Shown here: piece by piece, positions 25,614-32,774 of the stretch
How the letters are laid out: each line of letters opens with the position of its first letter
Numbering within the stretch: position 1 is the first letter of the stretch
NCBI RefSeq assembly: GCF_009760925.1
Contig: NZ_VRLV01000003.1
Coordinates: 62,001 to 126,000 of the forward strand
Length of the DNA stretch: 64,000 nucleotides
Origin: Nonomuraea typhae
GTDB lineage: Bacteria; Actinomycetota; Actinomycetes; Streptosporangiales; Streptosporangiaceae
Direction of reading: 5' to 3'
Translations under genes and position numbers: made by a program
Notes under the pieces: model-generated
The model's input: the letters and a program-made list of their open reading frames with translations, nothing else
Database searches by the model: none
What the model was told of the DNA's origin: nothing

Positions 25614-27014
25614 TCAATGAACGCTCTCGGTGGTTTCGCCGGCCGGTTCCCCGACCTCGCGGGCCGGAGTCGCCAGGGCGATCGCCCCTGCCAGCCCGGC
25701 GGCCACCGCCGCGGCGAAGTACCCCACGGGGTAGTTGGTCAGCCCCGCCGCGGTGCCCGTGGCAGCGGCCGCGGCCACGGCGGCCAGCACGGCGAGGACG
25801 GCGGCGGTGCCGATCTCCTGCGAGGTGTTGACGAGGCCGGAGGCCACGCCCTGATCCGGTTCCGGAACCGCGGTGGCCAGCGAGAGCGTCGGCGCGTACG
25901 CGAAACCGCTGCCCAGGGCGACCAGCGACAGTCCCGGCAGCACCGACGTCCAGTAGCTGCCGCCGCCGCTGCTCAGCGCCAGCAGGACGGTGCCGGAGAC
26001 CCCGAAGACCGCGCCCAGGACGAGCATCAGCCGCGCCCCCAGCTTTTCCATCAGCCAGCCCACCTTGGACGAGACGAGCAGGACGATGGCGGTGATGGGC
26101 GCGAAGCCGAGCCCGGTCTGGAGCGGGCCGTATCCCATCTCCGTCTGCATGTTCAGCGTCGTGAAGTACAGGGACGCCCCCACCGCGCCCGCGTTCAGGG
26201 CGAGGATGAGGTTGGCGACCACGACGTTGCGCCGCGCCAGCAGATGCCGGGGCAGCAGCGGGTCGCGGACACGCCGTTCGGTCAGCACGAAGGCGGCCAT
26301 CACGCCGATCACGACCACGAAGCCGATGGCGATCGGCACGGAGACGCCCTGCCCGGCGTACCCGAGCAGCAGGCTCCCCCCGCCCAGCGCGACGGTCAGC
26401 ATGAGCGCGCCGGCCAGGTCGAGCCGGCCGCCGCCCACGGGGTCGAACCTCGGGACGAGGCGCACGGTCAGCGCCAGCACGAGCAGCCCGATCGGGATGT
26501 TGACCAGGAAGATGCCCCGCCAGCCCACGGTCTCGGTGATCACACCGCCCAGAAGCTGGCCGCCCATGGCCCCGGCCGACAGCGTGGCCGCCCACACGCC
26601 GAGCACGCGGTTGCGGACGCGTTCGTCCGGGAACGTGCCGACGAGCAGCGCGAGCGCGTTGGCCGACACGAGCGCGGCTCCGGCGCCCTGGGCGGCCCGG
26701 GCGGCGAACAGCTGCCACGCGGTCTGCGAGAGCCCGCAGGCCAGCGACATCAGCGTGAAGAGCACCACTCCGGCGAGGAAGACCTTGCGGCGGCCGTAGA
26801 GGTCGCCGGCCCGGCCGACCACGATGAGCAGGCTGCCGAACGTGACGGTGTAGGCGATCGTGGTGAGCTGGAGGAACGATGGCGTCACCTCCAGCTCGGC
26901 ACGCACCGAGGGCAGTGCCACGTTGACGATGACGACATCGACGATGAGCATGAGTTGCGCCGCGCAGAGCACGGCGACCACCAACCCCGTGCGCAGACCC
27001 ATCTTCTCGCTCAT
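25614..27014 (-). CDS. DHA2-type MFS multidrug exporter
   Basis: A 466-residue protein with fourteen predicted membrane segments, as in EmrB/QacA (DHA2) drug:proton antiporters. Characteristic motifs: LMLIVDVVIVNVALPSV in helix 1 (motif D1), VGRAGDLYGRRKVF (motif A) and AGAMGGQLLGGVITE (motif C-like). Its ATG has AGGAGG upstream. It is divergent from a TetR gene across a palindrome-rich gap, and is followed by an intrinsic terminator. Being next to the large biosynthetic cluster, it may export that product and give self-resistance. Confidence 0.9.
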   Translation of the reverse strand: MSEKMGLRTGLVVAVLCAAQLMLIVDVVIVNVALPSVRAELEVTPSFLQLTTIAYTVTFGSLLIVVGRAGDLYGRRKVFLAGVVLFTLMSLACGLSQTAWQLFAARAAQGAGAALVSANALALLVGTFPDERVRNRVLGVWAATLSAGAMGGQLLGGVITETVGWRGIFLVNIPIGLLVLALTVRLVPRFDPVGGGRLDLAGALMLTVALGGGSLLLGYAGQGVSVPIAIGFVVVIGVMAAFVLTERRVRDPLLPRHLLARRNVVVANLILALNAGAVGASLYFTTLNMQTEMGYGPLQTGLGFAPITAIVLLVSSKVGWLMEKLGARLMLVLGAVFGVSGTVLLALSSGGGSYWTSVLPGLSLVALGSGFAYAPTLSLATAVPEPDQGVASGLVNTSQEIGTAAVLAVLAAVAAAAATGTAAGLTNYPVGYFAAAVAAGLAGAIALATPAREVGEPAGETTESVH

Positions 27015-27062
27015 GAGGTGCCTCCTCGGTCGCGTCGACGTTGAGACCTCATTTCCGATCCG

Positions 27063-27104
27063 TCGTTCAATAAACTAACCGATTCCGAATCGTGATTCAA
27101 TAAC
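27063..27104. promoter_or_regulatory. TetR operator region between exporter and tetR
   Basis: GATTC-C-GAATC (27081-27091) and GAATC-GT-GATTC (27087-27098) are overlapping palindromes in the 93-base divergent gap. Two direct repeats of TTCAATAA (27065-27072 and 27097-27104) flank them. An AT-rich -10-like stretch just before the GTG at 27108, with no ribosome binding site, suggests that the tetR message is leaderless. Confidence 0.55.
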
Positions 27105-27107
27105 CCT

Positions 27108-27692
27108 GTGGGAAGACCGCAGAAGATCTCCGATGCCGAGCTGATCGCCGCCTGCGAACGCGCGATCGCCCAGTGGGGCCAGTCGTTCACGCTGGCCCAT
27201 GTGGCGCTCGAGGCCGGCGTGGCCGCGTCTACCGTGGTGACCCGCTTCGGGTCCAAACGCGCCCTGCTGCTGCGGATGATGGACCTCGATTCGGCCGCGC
27301 TGCGGCAGCGCATGCGCGCGGCGGCCGACGCCCAGCCGGATCCGGTGGCCGCCGTCCTCGCCGCCGCGATCGTCGTCGCGCAGGGCGTCGACGACCCCGA
27401 GACGACGGCCAACCACCTCAGCCAGCTCGCCTACGACATCAGCGATCCCACGCTCCGCAGCGGGCTGGCCCACATGCGCGACGCCTACCGCGCCGAGCTG
27501 CAGGCCCTCCTCGAGACGGCCGCCCTGCCCGGAGCCCCCAAGCCCGCCCTGGCCGCCCGCGTCCTGGCGGCGCTCGTCCACGGCGTCCAGATCGACTGGG
27601 CGCTGGCCCCGGAAGGGCACCTGATGCCGAGCCTGAAGTCCCAGCTCGCCGCCGTCCTGGACGGCTGGCGCCGCAGGCCGGGCCGCGGATAG
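27108..27692 (+). CDS. TetR-family regulator of the DHA2 exporter
   Basis: A 194-residue protein with GTG start. The N-terminal HTH is slightly divergent: ISDAELIAACERAIAQWG, FTLAHVALEAGVAASTVVTRF and GSKRALLLRM. The rest is a helical ligand-binding domain. Divergent transcription from the exporter with overlapping palindromes between them is the usual TetR-efflux pair. It ends one base before the stop of the convergent M28 peptidase gene, so it marks the left edge of the biosynthetic cluster. Confidence 0.88.
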   Translation: MGRPQKISDAELIAACERAIAQWGQSFTLAHVALEAGVAASTVVTRFGSKRALLLRMMDLDSAALRQRMRAAADAQPDPVAAVLAAAIVVAQGVDDPETTANHLSQLAYDISDPTLRSGLAHMRDAYRAELQALLETAALPGAPKPALAARVLAALVHGVQIDWALAPEGHLMPSLKSQLAAVLDGWRRRPGRG

Positions 27693-27693
27693 C

Positions 27694-30102
27694 TCAGCCG
27701 GCCACCGTCAGCCGCCGGGTCGTCCAGGTGGCGTTCCCCCAGGTCTCGACATGCAAGGACGCGGCCTGGACGCGGCCCTCCGGAGCGGGCCCGGCGGCCA
27801 GGAGGCGGCCGGTCAGGGCGGACGGCAGGCCGTGGGAGCGGTCGGCGACGACGATCTCCACCGGCCCGTGTCCCGCGGTCACCTCCAGCTCGACACGCAG
27901 CCCCTTCGGCGGCACGGCGTGCAGCCACAGCTCCCAGGGATCGGAGCTCACGACCCGGTCCCCTGCCGGGGCCCGGCCCTCCACGGCCCAGCGCCGCACA
28001 CCGCCGCCGGGCAGCGCGAGACGGATCTGGGACGCCTCACGCGGCGAGCGCAGGCACAGGGTGACGCGGAGAACGCCGCCGTCCCGGGAGACGTCCACGA
28101 TGTCGGCCTCGGGAGACGGCAGCGGCAACCGCGGCGCCGGCGCATGCAGGAACCTGCGGCGCCACCCCGCGAAGTAGCGCGCCAGTTCGCCGCTCCGCGG
28201 CCATGCGCCCAGCGCCCGGCGGGTCCAGCCGTTGGGCGCGGGGTCGGTGCTGAGCCACAGCGCCTCTCCGGTGTCGCCGTCGAGCAGGTAGCCCAGGGTC
28301 TCCGGCCGGGGACGCTCCGGTCCGCACCCCCGGAGCGCGACCCGGACCGCCTGGGCGGCGGCCGCACCGGCGGCGAGGGCGGCGACGGCCCGCCGTACCC
28401 AGGGAGGAAGGCGCTCGACGGCGGGGGCGGCCAGCTCCCCGAGCAGGCCCAGGGCCAGCGCCGAGGTCCAGCCCATGCGCGGGGTCAGCCCCGTGAACAG
28501 CAGGCGGGACAGCGGAGCCAGCAGGCCCGCCGCCGGAATCCCCGCCACCGCCGCCCCCAGGGCGCGGACCCCGGGCGAGCCGGACGCCAGCAGGTGGAGC
28601 CCGGCGCCTCCGGCCAGCAGCGGCCAGGTCGCCAGGTAGGAGGCGCCGGGCAGCCGGGCGGCGAAGGCCGCGTTGGCCACCGCCAAGGGCACGGTCGCCG
28701 CGGCCAGCCGGGCCGCCCCCCGGGAGCCGGGCAGGCAGCCGGTGGCCGCGCTCAGCCCGCAGACGGCGCCGTAGACCGGTCCGGAGTCATAGAAGTCACC
28801 GTGCAGCCGGAACTCCGGGCGCGCCCGCCCGACCGCCTGGACGAGCCCGGCCGCTCCCCCGGCACCGGCCGCCAGCCTCCCCGCCAGCGCGGGCAGCCCC
28901 TTCACCACCTCGTACGGCCCGGCCCGCCGGGACCAGCGCCACAGCCCGGTCGCCCACACGGCCGCGGCCAGCGCGGCGAGCGGACCCGCGGCGGCGGCCG
29001 GGTAGCGCACCAGCCGTCCCCGGCCGAGGGTGAAGAACACCGAGTCCGGCCCGGTCAGCCCGGTCACGGGGGCCGACGTGAGCCGCCTGGCCAGGTCGAG
29101 GGCCAGTTCGCCGTGATGCTGGAGGGTGGCGTCGTCGACGTGGGCGAGGTCGTCCAGCGGGCCGTGGTAGTGGACGAACCCCTCGATGTTGGCGAAGTTG
29201 AGGCCGGGGAGGCCGCGTTCCCTGCTCATGGTGAAGTCGGTGGCGTTCGGCAGCCGACGGTACACCTCCACGAAGGTCGAGCTGCCGAAGGCGGGCGCGG
29301 ACGAGCGTGCCAGGTGGCCGGCCACCGGCCCGTTTCCCGGTCCAGTCTCGAACATCAGCACCGGTCCCCCGGTGCCGCGGGCGTCGAAGTTCAGCACCAC
29401 GCCTGCCGTGTCCGCGTACGGGTGCTCGGCGAAGAACGCCCGGCCGCCGAGCAGCCCGCCCTCCTCGCCGTCCGTCACGACCACCAGCAGGTCGGAGCGG
29501 GGGGCGGGTCCCGCGAGCAGCGCGCGGACGGCTTCGAGCAGGGCGGCCAGCGGGACGCCCGCGTCGCTGGCCCCGGGGCCGTGCGCCACCGAGTCGTAGT
29601 GGGTCATGAGCAGGACGGCGGGCCCGGGAACGGTTCCGGGGTAGCGGGCGACGATGTTGCGCACCCGGCCGGCGCCCAGGTAGCGGGGGCCGTACGGGGC
29701 GGGCCCGAGGTCGTTGACGCCGATCGCGTCCTGGACGTCCACCTCGAAGCCGAGCTCGCGCAGTTCCCCGACGACGTGGTCGCGGGCCCGCGCCGCCGCG
29801 GGCGACCCGGCGGGGCGCGGCTCGGCGGCGAGCGCGTCCAGGTGCCGGCGGGCCCGCCGGGCCGAGAACCGGCCGGGCGGCGCGCCGGCCCCGACGGGGC
29901 GCGGCGGGCGCAACGCGGCGGCCGACAGGGCGGCCACGGCCGCCACGGCGACCGCGGGCCCCCAACGCGCGACCTCGGTGAGCACCGGACCGAAACGCCC
30001 GGCTCTGGTGAGCCCCGGATCGGAACGCGTGGCTCCGGTGAGCGCCGGGCCGAAACGCGTGGCCGCGGCGAGCGGCCTGGACCTGCTGAAAGCCTTGGTC
30101 AT
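27694..30102 (-). CDS. Membrane-anchored M28 metallopeptidase (SfmE-like candidate)
   Basis: About 802 residues. After a first membrane segment near residue 50 comes an M28 aminopeptidase domain with the two-zinc ligand set: LMTHYDSVAHGPGASDAG (His and bridging Asp), VVTDGEEGGLLGG (catalytic and ligand Glu), LNFDARG (Asp) and GFVHYHGPLDDLAHVD (His). Several further membrane helices follow (residues about 345-600), then a C-terminal beta-rich domain, the layout of ER-metallopeptidase-1-like proteins. In saframycin biosynthesis the membrane peptidase SfmE removes the acylated leader from the prodrug; this gene, next to an SfmD-like gene, is a good candidate for that job. ATG at 30102 follows GGGAGAATGGG. 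Confidence 0.85.
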   Translation of the reverse strand: MTKAFSRSRPLAAATRFGPALTGATRSDPGLTRAGRFGPVLTEVARWGPAVAVAAVAALSAAALRPPRPVGAGAPPGRFSARRARRHLDALAAEPRPAGSPAAARARDHVVGELRELGFEVDVQDAIGVNDLGPAPYGPRYLGAGRVRNIVARYPGTVPGPAVLLMTHYDSVAHGPGASDAGVPLAALLEAVRALLAGPAPRSDLLVVVTDGEEGGLLGGRAFFAEHPYADTAGVVLNFDARGTGGPVLMFETGPGNGPVAGHLARSSAPAFGSSTFVEVYRRLPNATDFTMSRERGLPGLNFANIEGFVHYHGPLDDLAHVDDATLQHHGELALDLARRLTSAPVTGLTGPDSVFFTLGRGRLVRYPAAAAGPLAALAAAVWATGLWRWSRRAGPYEVVKGLPALAGRLAAGAGGAAGLVQAVGRARPEFRLHGDFYDSGPVYGAVCGLSAATGCLPGSRGAARLAAATVPLAVANAAFAARLPGASYLATWPLLAGGAGLHLLASGSPGVRALGAAVAGIPAAGLLAPLSRLLFTGLTPRMGWTSALALGLLGELAAPAVERLPPWVRRAVAALAAGAAAAQAVRVALRGCGPERPRPETLGYLLDGDTGEALWLSTDPAPNGWTRRALGAWPRSGELARYFAGWRRRFLHAPAPRLPLPSPEADIVDVSRDGGVLRVTLCLRSPREASQIRLALPGGGVRRWAVEGRAPAGDRVVSSDPWELWLHAVPPKGLRVELEVTAGHGPVEIVVADRSHGLPSALTGRLLAAGPAPEGRVQAASLHVETWGNATWTTRRLTVAG

Positions 30103-30118
30103 CCCATTCTCCCGGTCG

Positions 30119-31174
30119 TCACCGCCCGTCCCCGTCATCGCGGGCGGAGGGGGGCAGCATGTCGAGGCGGCGGCGGTGGAACTGTTCGAGCACGGCGACG
30201 GCCGGTCGGGAGGACCGGGACGTGGCCAGCAGGCTCGGCGAGCGGTCGCCGACGAACGAGGCGCACACGCCGCGGTGGGCCGAGTACGCCGAGTCGATCG
30301 CGTCGCGGAACTCCTCCAGCAGCTCGGGGCGGCTGCCGGCCAGCCACTGCCACGCGTCCCTGGCGGCGGCGAGCTCGCGCACGAGCGCCTCGTGGTCGCG
30401 CCAGTGCAGGCCGGTCATCCTGGGCGGCGCGATCGGCGGCATCAGCGTCGGCCGGATCTCCGTGGCGTAGTCCTCCATCGCGACGTCGCCGGCGAAGGAG
30501 AGCGCTCCCTGGGAGGCCCACATGAGGCGCACGGCCGTGGCCGCGGCGGCGGCCGCGCCGCTGCCGTCGCCGGCGGCGGCGCGCTCGCGCAGGCAGGCCA
30601 GCGAGAGCGTGCAGCCCTGGGAGAACACCATGAACACGTGGTGGCCGTAGATCCACCGGCGCAGGGCGCCGCCGGGTTCGAGCGGCTGCCGCTCGCCGGG
30701 CGCGGGCACGGGGTGCGAGGCGGGGGCGCGGCCGGGGTCGGCCAGCCACAGCAGCAACGCGTCGAAGCCGCCGACGAGGCGGCGCCAGGTGGCCGGTTCG
30801 AAGCCGGTGCCGTTCCTGGCCGCCAGGCCGAGGACCGCGGCGATGGAGCGCAAGGCGGCGTCGGTCAGCACCCGGACCGGCTCCCCGCGTACGCGGAGGA
30901 TGCCGAAGCCCAGGTCGTTGGCCTTGTTCAGGTCGGATTCCGTGGGGTCCTCACCCACGGGCGTCACCGGGCCGCGGTCAAGCGCCGACCTGGCCTCGCC
31001 GAGCGCGGCGAGCAGGCCGGCGAGATCCCGCCGGGCACCGGGTCCGGTGACCGTGCGGGCGCCGGGCCGGACGAGGCCGGCGGCCGAGGAAAGCTCCCCG
31101 GTGGTGCCGGGCAGGTCGTCCGGCCGGCAGAGCGTGAAGGGCTCTGTCACGACCCCCTGCAGGTAGTCCTGCAT
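30119..31174 (-). CDS. Heme-dependent tyrosine hydroxylase, SfmD/SacD-like
   Basis: A 351-residue soluble protein. It carries an HxxxC motif, H300-R-G-V-C304, preceded by His257 and His261 (LHWRDHE) and by His178/His179 (YGHHVF). SfmD-type enzymes of saframycin and safracin pathways, which hydroxylate 3-methyltyrosine with peroxide, bind heme through an HxnHxxxC signature of this kind at the same relative position; they share a fold with tryptophan dioxygenase. I recognise the family by this motif, length and context rather than by alignment. It is transcribed with the M28 peptidase gene (16 bases apart) and is divergent from a P450 gene. Role inferred: making the dihydroxylated tyrosine building block. 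Confidence 0.68.
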   Translation of the reverse strand: MQDYLQGVVTEPFTLCRPDDLPGTTGELSSAAGLVRPGARTVTGPGARRDLAGLLAALGEARSALDRGPVTPVGEDPTESDLNKANDLGFGILRVRGEPVRVLTDAALRSIAAVLGLAARNGTGFEPATWRRLVGGFDALLLWLADPGRAPASHPVPAPGERQPLEPGGALRRWIYGHHVFMVFSQGCTLSLACLRERAAAGDGSGAAAAAATAVRLMWASQGALSFAGDVAMEDYATEIRPTLMPPIAPPRMTGLHWRDHEALVRELAAARDAWQWLAGSRPELLEEFRDAIDSAYSAHRGVCASFVGDRSPSLLATSRSSRPAVAVLEQFHRRRLDMLPPSARDDGDGR

Positions 31175-31261
31175 CTTCTTGTCACCCCCCAGACGAAAGC
31201 GGACGGGGTTCCGAGATTCCGACCATAGGCGGCACCGGACAGCACCCCATCGCCGTCTTTC

Positions 31262-31292
31262 AGGACAATTGCTGCTTTCTTGCGGTTGTCCT
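31262..31292. promoter_or_regulatory. Inverted repeat in a divergent cluster promoter
   Basis: AGGACAA (31262-31268) and TTGTCCT (31286-31292) are a perfect inverted repeat with a 17-base spacer; extending inward the arms match at nine of eleven positions. It lies between the divergent SfmD-like and P450 genes, close to the P450 start, and is a candidate binding site for a cluster regulator. Confidence 0.45.
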
Positions 31293-31337
31293 TCTCCTCA
31301 TCCGGGACCGGCAGGCCCCGCGGCCTAGGAAGGAGGC

Positions 31338-32774
31338 ATGGCCAAGGACACCGTAGCCACGCGCGCTCCCGCGCCCGAGGCGCTGCCCGGCCCGGCCGAC
31401 CCGCTCTTCCTGCGGCAGGCCGGAGCCGGATACCACCTGCTCCGTGACCCGCTCCGCTACCTGCCCGCGGTCCGGCGCCGCTACGGCCCGGTCAGCGGCC
31501 TGCCGGCGCGGCGCCCCCGCATCGTGTTCGTGCTCGGCGCGGAGGAGGCGCGCGAGGTTCTCATCGACCCGGCCTTCGCCGTCGACTCCTTCCGCCACCT
31601 GCGCATGCCGCCCGGCTCGCCGATGCGGCTGCTCACCAGCGGGCTCCTCGGGCTGAACGGCCCGCTGCACCGGCGCCACCGCCAGGCGATGCGCGGGGCG
31701 TTCTCGCCGCGCCAGGTGGGCCGGTACGCCGGGACGATCCTGCGCGTCACCGACGAGGTGCTCGCCGGGTGGCCGGAGAAGGGCGCGGTGGACCTGCACG
31801 GGGAGCTGGCCGCGCTGGTGACCAGGGCGTCGATGGCCACGATGGCCGGCCTGGACACCCGCCAGGACGCCGAGCGGCTGCACGGCCTCATGGTCCGGCT
31901 GGGCGCCGCCGCGGGCCATCCGCTCACGGCGCTGCTGCCGGTGGCGGTGCCCGGCACGCCGTACCGGCGGATGCACGCGCTGGCGGGCGAGGCGGAGCAG
32001 GTGCTGCGGGGCATCGTGGCGCGTCGGCGCGCCGGCGGCGGCGCCGACCTGCTCAGCAAGCTGATTCACCCGCCGGAACCGGACGAGGGCGAGGAGCGGC
32101 TGAGCGACGACGAGCTGATCGCCGAGGCGTACACGATCCTGTGCCAGGACAGCGTCGCCTCCAGCCTCTTCTGGACGCTGGTGCTCCTGGACCGGCACCG
32201 GCCGTGGTGGCATGCCGTACGCCGGGAGGTCCTGGCCGTGGCCGGGCCCGAGCCGCCCACGCCGGAGGTGGTCGAGCGGATGCCGGTGCTGGATCAGGTG
32301 ATCAAGGAGAGCCAGCGGCTGCTGCCGCCCGCCGGGTTCGTCGTCAGGTTCGCCGGGGAGGGCGCCGCCGTGGGCGGGTTCCCCGTCAGGCCCGGCGCGA
32401 TGACCGTCGTCAGTTCCTACGTCGCGCACCGGGACGCGCGCGCGTTCCCCGATCCGGACCTCTTCCTGCCCGAGCGCTGGACCGGCGAGGCGGCCCCCGG
32501 GTACTTCCCGTTCGGGTTCGGCCCGCACAGCTGCATCGGCCGGGCTCTGGCGCTGCTGGAGATGAAGCTCGTGCTGACCCGGATCATGCAGCGCTGCCCG
32601 GTCGTGCTGGAGCCCGGCGCGCGGGTCGATCCCGTGGTGCGGATCTCCCTGGTGCCCGGCCGCCCGGTGCGCGCCCGGGTGCTGGACGCCGGCACGGACG
32701 AGGTTCCCGCGCCGGGGCCGGTGGCGGGGGAACTCACCCGGATGGTCCGGATCTCAGGAGAGGAGACGTCGTGA
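31338..32774 (+). CDS. Cytochrome P450 with unusual I-helix
   Basis: A 478-residue P450. The heme loop FGFGPHSCIGRALA contains the axial Cys; the K-helix ExxR is ESQR; the PERF-like region is PERWTGEA. The oxygen-activation motif of the I-helix, normally (A/G)GxD/E-T-T, reads LCQDSVASS, so the conserved Thr is missing, which suggests unusual proton delivery or substrate-assisted chemistry. Actinomycete P450s usually have about 400 residues, so this one is long, like the CYP4/CYP102-type classes. It overlaps the next gene by one base (ATG/TGA), and the two are likely co-expressed in oxidising the cluster product. Confidence 0.88.
   Translation: MAKDTVATRAPAPEALPGPADPLFLRQAGAGYHLLRDPLRYLPAVRRRYGPVSGLPARRPRIVFVLGAEEAREVLIDPAFAVDSFRHLRMPPGSPMRLLTSGLLGLNGPLHRRHRQAMRGAFSPRQVGRYAGTILRVTDEVLAGWPEKGAVDLHGELAALVTRASMATMAGLDTRQDAERLHGLMVRLGAAAGHPLTALLPVAVPGTPYRRMHALAGEAEQVLRGIVARRRAGGGADLLSKLIHPPEPDEGEERLSDDELIAEAYTILCQDSVASSLFWTLVLLDRHRPWWHAVRREVLAVAGPEPPTPEVVERMPVLDQVIKESQRLLPPAGFVVRFAGEGAAVGGFPVRPGAMTVVSSYVAHRDARAFPDPDLFLPERWTGEAAPGYFPFGFGPHSCIGRALALLEMKLVLTRIMQRCPVVLEPGARVDPVVRISLVPGRPVRARVLDAGTDEVPAPGPVAGELTRMVRISGEETS

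Noticed and set aside
27751..30525. Plus-strand frame of about 924 codons opposite the M28 peptidase
   Set aside because: Antisense shadow; the minus strand has all five metal ligands of an M28 peptidase.
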